NCBI GenBank assembly: GCA_025449115.1
Contig: JAHLKC010000158.1
Coordinates: forward strand, 1 to 64,000
Length of the DNA: 64,000 bases
Direction: 5' to 3'
Source: Chytridium lagenaria
Taxonomy: Eukaryota; Chytridiomycota; Chytridiomycetes; Chytridiales; Chytridiaceae
The translations under genes were made by a program, and so were the position numbers. Positions 54,505 to 64,000 of this stretch are shown here, piece after piece (the first letter of the stretch is position 1; every line of letters starts with the position of its first letter). The notes under the pieces were generated by a model. The model searched no databases and was not told the DNA's origin. It was given only the letters and a program-made list of their open reading frames with translations.

Positions 54505-55434
54505 TTATTTTACCAAATACCTAAACGTCAAATTCATCCTCTCGCCCTTACCTTCTTTTCTTTCGGAACCCCATGTTTCCAAAAACTCTGCATCTTTCCG
54601 CCCATCACAAGCAACGACCCATGATCCAATGATATTTCACAACCTCCATCTTCAACGTGGACAGTTTTAACGCATTTCATAACAGGTTGCCTTCAAGTCT
54701 GTCATTTTTCCAATCGTCCACTTTCATGGATTGAAGCGGCGTCATCACTTTTCCCGGTACGGTTTGCAGGTTTCACGATGAATCGACGCGCAACACCGAG
54801 ACTAAGAGAGGCGATAACGGGTCCCCACCCAGCTCCTTTTCGTTATCCGAATGCAGACCCATGTAATCCTCTCCGGTTCGGTAAAGGTTTGCGAGGCAAG
54901 AGTTGAATGTTGATGAGAGGGTTGATTCGAGGGATTGTTTTAGGGTGAGAAGAATGGGGGGGAAGGCGTGGACGATTTGAGGGGTGTTGGTGTAGGTGTA
55001 GGTGAGGTCGGGGGATGTTGCTAGCCATGCTGTCAGTCGGGGTTGGAGGATGGGTTTGCCGAACATTTGGATGGGGGTTTGGAGGAACGGGATGGTGGAG
55101 CGAAGGGACGAGAGGAGGTTAGGTCGGGGAGTAGAAAGAGTCGAAGATGGAGGGGAAGAGGTGAGTGCTGCAGAGGAAAGGAGGGAGGGAAGGGAGGTGA
55201 GGAGTGGGTTCTTGTGGAGAAAATGAGGAAAATGGATCATAAAGCCGGTGTTTTTGGGAAGGATGTAGAGGGCATAGGTAAGAGTGGAAGCTGGCATAAT
55301 GGGAGGAGGTTGGTCTTGAAGGGGATATTGTCGATGTGAGCTCGTTTGTTGGGGAGCTCTTCATCTTCAGCCGGTCGTTTCATTTGCATGCTTTTTAATG
55401 GGGTTGTCATAAGTTTCTGGACGTCACTCGTCAT
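54505..55434 (-). CDS. AlkB-type Fe(II)/2-oxoglutarate dioxygenase (ALKBH2/3-like)
   Basis: Oxidative demethylase for alkylated bases in DNA or RNA. ATG at 55434 (MTSDVQKLMTTPLKSMQMKR) with a possible nuclear signal; after a missing base near 55310 the frame gives TLTYALYILPKNTGFMIHFP. The core has MFGKPILQPRLTAWLATSPD, STFNSCLANLYRTGEDYMGL with the iron motif HSDNE (H-x-D), then after a shift near 54815 PVIASLSLGVARRFIV. A further change leads to SLDHGSLLVMGGKMQSFWKH with the distal His in WKHGVPK, and the final 2OG-binding Arg pair in RMNLTFRYLVK. Stop at 54505-54507. All catalytic positions are present. The order and the FNSCLANLYR signature fit the ALKBH2/3 group. Confidence 0.92.
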
Positions 55435-55679
55435 TGACGCGTTATCGGTTGCATATCAATCTCTTAGCCACCTTCCACACTTTATCGCCACATCCTCAAC
55501 CCGCACAAGTCCCTTGAACTCAACAGCCACTCCTCTAACTTGCCTCAAAGCACATGGGATTTTTATGGAGATTGATATACGTGTTTGTGAGGTTGAGGCT
55601 GTATATCAACTATGAACCGAAATAAAAGAATGTGTTGCACTTTAAAAACAGGGCTTTTATGGAAAGAGTAATTCTATGA

Positions 55680-55857
55680 CGGCTACGACATGAGGACGAC
55701 AAGAACTTCTCCGTTGATAACGTGGTTGGTCCGGCGATTGACGTTCTCGCACCGTCTGAAATGCACCCGCTACATCACACTGCTCAAGGGCTATGAAGGC
55801 TTGGACTGATGATGGCGGGCTACCTTTCGAGAAGGTGATTATAAAAAGTCTTAAGGA
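55680..55857 (+). pseudogene. Relic of the RNA repair gene (2H and linker parts)
   Basis: On the plus strand GGTCCGGCGATTGACGTTCT then CGCACCGTCTGAAATG and CTACATCACACTGCTC follow the bases for FGPDIDVLAPS and PPHITLLL of the gene at 45288. GATGATGGCGGGCTACCTTT then CGAGAAGGTGATTATAA, ending AGTCTT, follows the part for VMAGVKFREGDYEGSL. About 380 bases between these parts are deleted, and stops are present. It lies about 10 kb from the intact gene, at the 3' edge of an SDR gene. Confidence 0.7.
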
Positions 55858-57003
55858 TCACGCCATTCCCGCAACCCTCCTCATATCCTCGGTATGTCTC
55901 CAAACCATCTCCCGATATTCCTCCGTATGCATCTTCAACTTATCCAACTTCATCCCCCGATGATTCGCAAGACTCCAACCCCTCTAAACGTCTCATTGAC
56001 CAACAAATACGTCATCGCATCGCCCGCGTCGTTTGCAGAGGTTAACAACGGCGCAAGCAGTTTCGCAGCGACGCGGAGGGCGGGATGGAGGTCTCGAAAG
56101 ATGTTTGTGTTGACGACACCGGGGTGGGCGTGGATGAAGGAGACGGTAGGGTGGAGAAGGGAGAGGCTCTTAGCGAGTGTTAGTGGGAACATGAAAGAGA
56201 GAAGGAAGAAGGGTAGGTCAACCTCTGCTGCTAGATCCGAATAAAAGGTGGTAGCGTCGTGACAGTTTTTCATGGAGAAGGTTTTTTTAAGGGCTAGATC
56301 GTTGAGGTCGGGTGGCATTTGACCGATACATGAGGATAGGACGTTGAGAACGCGAACGTCGGCGTTTGGGAGTTTCTGTTAAAAGTAAAACAAGAACGAG
56401 GAAAGGAGTAAAGTTAAACGTGAAAAAACAGCGGGGAGGGACTCACAGCGGTTTTTTCGAGAAGCGGCATAAGGGATGAGGTGAGTTCCATTCTACAAGG
56501 ATACATTAGAACAACACCAACAATCGAAAGCAAAGCAGAAAAACAGTACAAAAGAAAACAGTTTCAGCAAGAGAAAGAATATAAGCATCCCCAACCCCCT
56601 ACCTCCCATAATAATTCGTCGCCATCTTCTCATCCACCCCCTCCTCCGTCTCCACCCGTCCCTGCATCTTCATAATCCCCGCCGTCACCACCAAAAAATC
56701 CAATCTCCCCTCCCGTCCCCCAACCCGTTCCCCCAATTCCCTCGCCCTCCTCAACAACGACACATCACCCACATCATAATCCACCTTCCCGGACCCCATC
56801 GCCTTGATGGTTTGAACAGCATGGACGCCAGAAGCTTCAGTGCGGCCTATGACGGTGACATGGGAGCCGAGGAGGTAGAGACGCCGGGCGATACCGAGAC
56901 CTATGCCAGAGGTGCCGCCTACGACGAGGGAGCGGGTGGAGTGGAGGGATTTGGAGGTGATGTGGCGTTGCATGGTGGAGAGGGAGATGGAGGGAGTTGG
57001 CAT
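55858..57003 (-). CDS. Short-chain dehydrogenase/reductase, copy 1
   Basis: NAD(P)-dependent oxidoreductase of the SDR superfamily with Rossmann fold. ATG 57003 (MPTPSISLSTMQRHITSKSL), dinucleotide-binding SLVVGGTSGIGLGIARRLYL, VTVIGRTEASG, and LDFLVVTAGIMKMQGRVETE (the NAG-type motif as TAG). An intron follows YYGR (about 56494-56601), with short exons MELTSSLMPLLEKTA and PNADVRVLNVLSSCIGQMPP, then KKTFSMKNCHDATTFYSDLA, where FYSDLA takes the place of the usual YxxxK. After another intron (about 56160-56230) comes TVSFIHAHPGVVNTNIFRDL, and after a shift near 55977 RGMKLDKLKMHTEEYREMVW. Stop 55858-55860. A tandem paralogue follows upstream at 57485-58882. Substrate unknown. Confidence 0.9.
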
Positions 57004-57484
57004 GATGGCTGTGAGATTAAGGTGTTAGTAAAGAGGCCATACCCATATCACTAATCCCTGCTTTCAACCACCTCAGCTTCATCCGCGTCTATTCATTCAA
57101 CATTAACGCTCACCTATTGTAAGACTTTAGAGAATGCGATGATGGTTCAACAACGGCCTTTAAGCTTAAATTGTCGACGGTGGATTTGATTTTCCACCAC
57201 TGATCCGCTACCGGACCCAACCGCAAAGTCTTTGTCGAGTCATTCTTCTATCCCTAAACACGTATCCCCGAAACCATTCTAAAACAGACCGCAAAAACCG
57301 GCATACAGCCCGCGTTTATTTATACCGTCGCTATTACTTACAACTACAACGGCTCGCCAACTGAACAAAATTCGGCTGCATAATAAGCATTCTCGACACA
57401 TGGTAAACATCTCCATTCTTCACAACATCCCAACCCACATATCATTTACAGCACTCCAAAAAACCTCCCCGAAACCCCAACAAA
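57004..57484. other. Intergenic between the SDR copies
   Basis: Promoter of SDR copy 1 and 3' flank of copy 2; no gene seen. Confidence 0.4.
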
Positions 57485-58882
57485 TCACACCCCCAAAACC
57501 CGCTTCACAATCTCCTCCGTATGTTCCCAAACCCTCCTCCGATTCTCCTCACAATGCTCCCCCAACTTCTCCAACTTCATCCCCCGTTCATTCGCAAGGC
57601 TCCATCCACCTTTAAACGTGTCATGCACAAGAAGATACGTCATGGCGTCCCCGCGTCTTGCGGCGTCGACAAAAAGAGAGGACCGAGGAGTTTCAGCGGG
57701 AGACGGAGGGGAGGGGGAGGGATCGGAAGAGGTTTGTGTTGACGACACCGGGGTGGGCGTGGATAAAGGTGACGGTAGGATGGAGGAGGGAGAAGCTCTG
57801 AAGCGGATGTGGAAATGAAATTAAGGAAAGAAAATGGTTGTGCTGAATAAGAAAACAAGGGGAAGAGTTCAAACCTCTGCGGCGAGATCCGAGTAAAAGG
57901 TGGTCGCGTCGTGACAGTTTTTGATGGAGAATGTGGTTTTGAGGTCTAGGTCGTTTACATCGGGTGGCATTTTACCGTGACATGATGAGAGGACGTTGAG
58001 GACACGAACGTCAGCGTTTGGGAGTTGCTTAAAAAGAAAACAATATCAATATATTATAAAGAAACGACGAGAAAAGTACTTACGGCTGTTTCTCGAGAAG
58101 CGGCATGAGGGCGGATATGAGCTCGAATCTGAAAATATGCAGATAATCAGCATCGTTATGAAAGGTAAAAAAAAAAAAAAAGAAAAAGAGAGAAAGATGC
58201 TTAAAAAAAGGGGTATACGCTCAACCCAACACAAATCATAACCAAAAGTAAACCACACATTCCACCCCCCCAAAAAAACGCCAAAAGTCATTGAAAAGGT
58301 AAACCACACATTTCACCCAAAAAAACCGCAGACCACTCACCTCCCATAATAATGCGTCGCCATCTTCTCATCCAACCCTTCCACCGTCTCAACTCTTCCC
58401 TGCACCTTCATAATCCCAGCCGTCACCACAAGATAATCCAATCGATCCCACTCCAAAACTCTACGTGCAAGGTCTTTCACATTGGCTAGGATCGAGATAT
58501 CACAGACATCGTAATCTATCGATCCCATACTGTCTGGAACCCTCTGCCTCCATTCGCTTCATTCGCTTCATTCACCCCACCGCCCCATTCGCACCGTTCG
58601 CTCCATTCGCTTCATTCGCACCGTCCGCTCCATTCGAACCATTCGCCCCCCGCTCCATCCACACCTCCCCCCTCCCCCCTCTCCCCCCTAACCCCCTCAA
58701 CAACCCTCCCCCACTCTCCACCGACCTCCCCACAACCACAACCCGACACCCCGCCAACACCAACCTCCTCGCAACCCCATACCCAATCCCAGACGTCCCC
58801 CCACCACAAGCGCACGGCGACCACAGAGTCGAGTGGATGCGACGTGTGATCGCATGGTGTCAAGTGGGATGGGTGTGGACAT
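57485..58882 (-). CDS. Short-chain dehydrogenase/reductase, copy 2, with minisatellite insert
   Basis: Tandem paralogue of the previous gene, same strand. The probable start is MSTPIPLDTMRSHVASTRL at 58882, then RALVVGG with the glycine motif in a neighbouring frame. It continues ARRLVLAGCRVVVVGRSVES, then a Gly/Ala/Asn tract (GANGSNGADGANEANGANGA) made by a short tandem repeat at 58545-58645. After that MGSIDYDVCDISILANVKDL, LDYLVVTAGIMKVQGRVETV and KMATHYYGR match copy 1 closely. Introns lie at the same places (after YYGR; before SLLHPTV). The end is TYLLVHDTFKGGWSLANERG and HTEEIVKRVLGV with TGA 57485-57487. The repeat falls in the region after beta-2, where copy 1 has none. A frame break near 57740 is present. 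It may be less functional than copy 1. Confidence 0.8.
58545..58645 (+). repeat. Minisatellite of a degenerate 9-base unit (CATTCGCTT-like)
   Basis: CCATTCGCTTCATTCGCTTC then CATTCGCACCGTTCGCTCCA and related units repeat about ten times with substitutions. On the minus strand they code Gly-Ala-Asn triplets inside SDR copy 2. Confidence 0.85.
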
Positions 58883-59404
58883 GGCTAGTGGCGTATGTAC
58901 GTTATTCAAATGTAAGAAGCTGTAAGGTGGTACATACTGATTCAAACGGCGGTGAATTATTCAGAAATGGGTAAATAAAACATGGATAAAAAACAAACTC
59001 TTAAAAATATATCAGAAGGGAGGCGGAACTGTACAAAAACTAAACTCCATCAAGTCAACCGCTTGATTCCCATAACATGTACAGTCACACTTCGCTAAAC
59101 TATCATGAAAAAGAGGCCCATCTTTATTACTCTAAACATAAAAAGTCTGCCCTAAAAAAAGCAAATGACAGATAAAGAACCAGAAAAGGGGGGATTAAAA
59201 ATATAAAGGTCCAACAGCTTTCCATGCACGCGGGGGGAAGCGTAAACTAGAAAAGGAGGGTCCAACCCCCCAAGAAAAAAAAGAAAGAAAAAAAAAGGGA
59301 GGTACGTAAAATGGTAACTTCAGCGGATCAAAAAAAGACGATATGAGGTTCCGTCCACAGAAAACACGTAAAGAAAAAAAAAAGTAAAGGATGGCGAATG
59401 AGGT
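58883..59404. other. Intergenic
   Basis: A-rich sequence with several runs of A; upstream of SDR copy 2 and downstream of the DUF3712 gene. No gene seen. Confidence 0.4.
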
Positions 59405-62400
59405 TCACCCCAAAACAGTCTTAACCCCCTTCAACTCATAATCAATAACAGTCGCAAACCCCCAACCCTCGTCCCCAACGTCGCCCCAATATCCACAACA
59501 AGTCTCCCCTCAATCCCCTCCACCAAAGCCCTCAACGCCTCCCGACTCACCTCCAACGCCATCCTAATCCCCCTCGTCTCCACATTCGCACCAGCCGCAA
59601 CAACAACAGGGTCATCAGAGAGGTCTTGGTCAATGTGCCAATGGCGTTGTTGTTGTACATGACCGTGGAGGTGAGCCGGGTGAGCGTGTATGGCGCCCCG
59701 AGGGGGTTGGTGAGGGTGAGGACGGTGATGGCGAGTGCGGGGGTGACGGAGAGGTCGATGGAGAGGAGGCGGGCGGTGAGGACGAGGGGGTGGTGATGGC
59801 GGGGAGGGTGGAGGTGATGGAGAGGGCGGAGAAGGCGGGTTGGAGGGAGGTGTAGGGGGTGGAGGATGCGGAGCCAAAGATGCGCTGGGGTTGGTAAAAC
59901 AAGGGTTAGCGTTGATGACGCAAAAAAAAAGATAAAAGTGACGATGAATGATAAGTATAAGAATAGATAAAAACGGGAAATACAGAGCAATAAAGACGCA
60001 AAAAAAAAAAAACGAAAAAAAAGAGTAAAGGGATGACGGTGGATCGAAAAAAAAAAAAGGAAACGCGCTGTACAGGTAAAACATAAAGATAAAGAGAATT
60101 TACGGTGCCAAAAGAATAAAAATGACCAATAAAATAAGAGCAGTTGAAACGGGAATAACAGCGTTATAAAGACGCGCCAAATAAAAAAAAAAAAACAACA
60201 AAAAAAAAACAAAAACAAAGGGATGACATTGTCTCTTAAAAGCCAAAAAAGGAGGGAAAAAAAGCAAAAAAAAACAGCGACGCACTAGCCAAAAAAAACC
60301 AGAAACGCAAAAAAAAAAAACAGGAAAAAAAAAAGCAAAACTCACCACCGCCTGATCCTTTGCCTGCAAAATTCGACAACATAACCCTCCCCGCCGCCAC
60401 ATTCCCCTCCCCAACCGGTTTAAACAAACTCCTCGCCCTAACCACATTCCGTCCTGGCACCAACTTCATCAACGGAATAACCACACTCCCCACAACACTC
60501 CCCTCCGTTCCCCAACCCCAAGTCCAAGCGTCACATCCGCCCCCAAATCCATAGCCAACTGCGACGGATTCTCAATGACCGTATCAATCTCAAGTTCAAT
60601 CCCATCCTCATCTCCACCCTTCACATTGACCTTTTCCACCGTGACAGCAGGGAGTCCTCGAAGCCCCGCAAACGTGATGGAATCGTGAGGGTGACGTTGG
60701 CAATGGTGACAAGTCCACCGGCGGTGTCGGCTTTCGCGAAACGCGTCCGACAACGTTGAACGTGTATTGATCGGTGGTGGTGAGGGCTTTGAGGAAAGAT
60801 TGGAAGGCCGTGTTGTCATGGAGGTGAGTGGGACGTTGGTGAAGGAGGTTTGGAGGGTTTGGGCGGTTTGGTTGGCGACGGCGGGAGTGAAGGGGACGTT
60901 GATGCGACCAAAGGGGGTGGAGGTGGTGGGGTCGATGAAGGTGAGGTCTTGGGCGGCGTCTTTGATGTTGAGGGGAAGGTGAAGGGGGAGCGGAAGGTGG
61001 CGGAGATGGAGGGGGCGGAGGATTTGAGGGAGTAGCCGGTGGGGTCGAGGGGTCGAATTGGACAGAGATGCTGGGGATCTGTTGGGGTGGAGATATATGT
61101 TTTGGAAAGGTGTTGTTAGGAGATGGAAAGTGGATGTGATGAGAGTATAGGAAAAGTCATGGTATAAAAAAGATGGGTGTATAGAAAAGTTGTAGAATAA
61201 AAAAGTGAGTTTGAGAGCGCGATTAAAATGATAAAACGAAAAGAGTATAGGAGATGAAAAGGGAATGAGGATAGGATATGAAAAGTGCATGTAATGAGTG
61301 CATAGGAAAAATGGAATGAAAAGACGAGTTTTAAGAGAACGATTAAAATATAATAGAAAAAGAGTATAGAAATAAAAGAGAATTCAATAAATAGGCCGCA
61401 TGGGGCTACCTTGATACCAGAAACAAGCTGCTGAGCACCAGTAGGAGGCGAAAGTTTAACCTCCATAGGCAACCCACAAACCCATCTGACAACCACTTAC
61501 AAGCACCCGCAGGCGGCACAACCGCATCTCCAACAACCGTCAAAGCGGTATCCTGTCCTCCAACATAAAACGAAAAGACTTTTCCAAGAGTCTCCACATC
61601 CTCTGCCTTGATAGCCTTGAGATGCCCCGACAGAGGGAGAAGGTTGACACCAGGATAGAGGGTGACGTTTTTAGCAGAGAGGGTACCAATGTTGGAGGTG
61701 GAGACGTAGGAGGTGAAGGTGAGATCACCGAGTTGGATGGCGATGGGGGAGGGTTTGATGAGACGGGTGGTTGTTTTGATAAAGATGCCTTTGATGAGGT
61801 CGGAATCGGGAAGGTCGAATTCAGTGATGGTCACAATTCCTTTAAACCGAGAGAATCCTAATAATTTTTTGTGGGTTTGTTGTTAGTGCATGGTTAGGTG
61901 TGTGTGTGTGTGGATTGAAGTTATTTAATAATCTGTCCATCCTCGCTTTGCTCGGCCATCCTACTAGGTGATCTATATATCCAATCCATCCTCGCTTTGC
62001 TCGGAATAAACTACTAACACCTCGCTTCGCTCGGTATGAAACTATCTATATATCCATCCTCGCTTCGCTCGGTATAAACTATGCTAATGCCTCGCTTCGC
62101 TCGGACTCAGACTCGCTTTGCTCGGAAACCCACCCACCCACCCCCCAACGCCTCGCTGGACTCGCTTCACTCGGCTGGCTTCGCTCGAGGGACTCACCAT
62201 TAAGATTGACAACCTTGTTCAAATTCAAGTCCCTGACAGTGATTCCCAGAGCCTTGCCTCAGCCTTTCCCTTCAACCTCCAACTAAAAGCGCCACCTCTG
62301 ACCAAGAATTTAGAAAAACTCTGCCATGGCATCGACACTGTCAACGACGACTCGAGCAGGGGGGTCAATGACGACCTTTCCAGATTTGGGAGCAGCACCC

Positions 62401-62984
62401 GAGACATCGAAACCAGGCAAGACATTGATAGCACCGAGGAGAAGGTCTGGTTGATTGTTTGGACGGTTGGTCCAGTAGACTTGGACGGGGGAGGGAAAGG
62501 AGATGGCAGCATCAAAAGAGCCAGCGTTTTTGACAGAGCCGTAGGAGGTGAGGAGGTAAGAGGCGTCGGTGATGTCGGTGATGTTGATGGTGTCAAAGGT
62601 GAGCTCAGAGTGGTTGATGGAGTCTTGGGCTGTGTTTTTGTTGTTGTTGTTGGAAAGAGGAAGGAAGAGGACGCGGTTTTAAAATTAATAAAAAGTAAAA
62701 AAAGATGTGATGCCATGCAAGCATGGGGGTATAAAGAGAGAGAGCTCTATCGAGCATCATGTTTTACATTCTTCCATTCTACTCTATAAAACAAAATTAC
62801 CAATCTTTGGCATGATGACGAGCAACAACACGGGGATCATGATGGCGGTGATGAGGAGACCGACACCGAGACACACGCCGACATAGATTTTTCTCTTTCT
62901 TGTCCAAAAGGAGGATGGTTTATCTGCAGTGGATGCAGGGGATGGGAGGGTGTCTGTGGAAGGAGGAGAGGCCGACGACGACAT
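59405..62984 (-). CDS. DUF3712-type single-pass membrane protein
   Basis: Large protein with a short N-terminal tail, one membrane span and a repeated lumenal or outer region of beta-rich units. ATG 62984 (MSSSASPPSTDTLPSPASTA), basic patch FWTRKRKIY, membrane segment VGVCLGVGLLITAIMIPVLL. After an intron (about 62640-62800) come FDTINITDITDASYLLTSYG-like sequence and PWQSFSKFLVRGGAFSWRLK. After the intron that holds the 15-base repeats come TITEFDLPDSDLIKGIFIKT and KPSPIAIQLGDLTFTSYVST, then GNLLPLSGHLK-like and WLSDGF. Further units follow near 60480-61070 and 59430-59900, ending EGWGFATVIDYELKGVKTVL at TGA 59405-59407. The units resemble the DUF3712 (LEA-like) repeats of fungal vacuolar membrane proteins such as Tag1. 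Introns are T/C-rich on the coding strand. Exact exon limits are uncertain. Confidence 0.78.
61941..62190 (+). repeat. Cluster of short palindromic units CCTCGCTTCGCTCGG in an intron
   Basis: CCTCGCTTTGCTCGG or CCTCGCTTCGCTCGG occurs at 61941, 61990, 62020, 62058, 62090 and, with a changed first base, 62111, with degenerate copies at 62151 and 62176. Spacers of 15-35 bases are AT-rich (ATCTATATATCC). Each unit is near-palindromic (CGAGC-GAA-GCGAG), able to form a small hairpin. All lie inside an intron of the DUF3712 gene. Confidence 0.9.
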
Positions 62985-64000
62985 GGTTGATGGATGGATG
63001 ATGGATGGATGGATGAGGTCTGTATGTACTGATGGTAATATCAAAAGACAAAAGGAAAAGAAGAATGGATAAATAAATAATAGAAAATAAGGAGGGAGTG
63101 AAGGAATAAAAGGTCAAGGATGAAATAACATAATAAACTATAATTATTATATAATTATGTTAATTTTGAATATATAGTCATTTACCCCCAAACAGGAACA
63201 AGTTACACCAAACACAAGAGTCGGTTTCTATTATATTTTGAATAAGAGTGTGTGTTTGTTGCTGTGTGACTGTGTTGCATGTGTGTGTGTGTGTGTGTGT
63301 GGTCGTGTGCCCCATTGCATAGTGTGTGTAACCTTTATAGGCTGAGAAGAAGAAGAGGAAAACAAGTTGATCTCGTGAGAGAGATATAAAAAGATCATGC
63401 ATGCATGAAAAAGGTTGTATGTATTTAAATATTATGTAATAGTATATAATAGGCGTCATGCTGGGCTATTAATAATAATAAATGTATTTAATTATTTATT
63501 TATATATTACCTATTATATAGTCTGTCTGCTGATCTTTAAAATGGTTTTTTTTTGAATTGTTTACAGTTTGTCTCTCTCTCTCTGTGCTGTGACTTGTCT
63601 TTTTTCTTGTTTGTTTGTTTAATTATGTATTTAAATATTTATTTGTTTATTTGTTTATTCACACTTATTCTGCACAGCAGCATCAAAGCAGCATTTACTT
63701 TTGTAGATATATGTATTAGTGACGTAAGAGATTCTTGCTATTATCATCTATTTCATCATGGGCATCTCCACCTTGGAAAACAGCCTACCATCGCTGCTAC
63801 TAGCCTGCTGCTGGCACCATGCTTACCGCCAGTTGTGCTATCACATCATCACACCATTACAGAGTAATAAGTAGTAAGATGGAATGAGATGGAATTCTAT
63901 GTAAGTATCTTTTTTATTGAGCTTTATTCATCACTCAAAAGCACAAGCGATAGAAAGAACAGAGAAATGAATGAAAAAAAGAGTTATGAGGGACACGATA
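62985..64000. other. AT-rich end of window, no gene seen
   Basis: Upstream region of the DUF3712 gene followed by AT-rich sequence with simple repeats: GGATGGAT runs (62990-63010), a (GT)n run at 63281-63301, ATTTATTT-type tracts and GTTT/TTTA runs (63600-63660). The open frames at 63178-63459 and 63553-63867 are low complexity and unsupported. Confidence 0.5.
63281..63301 (+). repeat. (GT)n microsatellite
   Basis: About ten GT units in a row, with shorter GTGT clusters just before (63248-63275). Confidence 0.9.

Noticed and set aside
61941..62190. CRISPR-like array
   Set aside because: Units are only 15 bases, spacers are low-complexity AT sequence of uneven length, there are no cas genes, and the context is a fungal intron.
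62225..62789. Plus-strand frame of over 200 codons at 62118-62789
   Set aside because: It is antisense to DUF3712 exons; the minus-strand protein shows the family pattern.
63553..63867. Open frame of 104 codons at the end of the window
   Set aside because: Low-complexity GTTT/TTTA repeats create it; no domain.

Overview
The window reads as nuclear DNA of a fungus. Genes carry short GT-AG introns (many 40-60 nt), and the families are typically fungal: amphiphysin Rvs167, NoxR, septin, Dfg5-like GH76, GH27 alpha-galactosidase, DUF3712 and DUF2408 proteins, and a multidomain RNA-repair protein. A front-end fatty acid desaturase and the compact introns would suit an early-diverging or zoosporic fungus, but I cannot fix the phylum. 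Almost every recognisable gene, including the essential ribosomal protein gene RPL7, needs one or more single-base corrections, nearly all missing bases in short homopolymers. I therefore treat most broken frames as consensus errors of an unpolished long-read assembly and annotate whole genes across them. Gene limits are given from start to stop; introns are described in the text.

Layout. 0-6.4 kb: desaturase tail, DUF2408 protein, NoxR (minus), Rvs167 (minus). 7.3-12.2 kb: a decayed inverted copy of a GH76 gene, a small unknown gene, and the intact GH76 gene. 13.2-18.7 kb: an SH3-septin fusion, then two divergent acyltransferase-3 paralogues, the second followed by two extra tandem copies of its 3' end. 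19.3-37.7 kb: two protoglobin paralogues in the same orientation, separated by a complete Helitron (20836-26782, minus strand, inserted between A and T) and, 28 bp further on, a complete Ty3/gypsy-type LTR retrotransposon (26811-36623, 4-bp target duplication). 38.3-42.5 kb: RPL7 and a gamma-glutamyltranspeptidase. 42.5-45.3 kb: a gene-poor tract of direct repeats and RPL7 relics. 45.3-54.3 kb: RNA-repair multidomain protein, a coiled-coil unknown, a permuted papain-like plus DM9 protein with a CaaX end, and GH27. 54.5-63 kb: AlkB dioxygenase, two SDR paralogues, and a DUF3712 membrane protein, all minus strand. 63-64 kb: AT-rich, no gene seen.

Three systems stand out. First, the LTR retrotransposon carries a complete APE-type endonuclease domain between RNase H and integrase, in one reading frame with RNase H. 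Second, the Helitron carries, besides its intron-containing Rep-helicase gene, a second gene whose product ends in an acidic tip with a terminal Phe, like single-strand-binding proteins. Third, the gene at 45.3 kb joins 2H phosphoesterase, PTP-type phosphatase, P-loop kinase and RNA ligase in one chain.

A recurring theme is local duplication followed by decay: GH76, RPL7, the RNA-repair gene, acyltransferase, protoglobin and SDR all have a second full or partial copy within about 20 kb.
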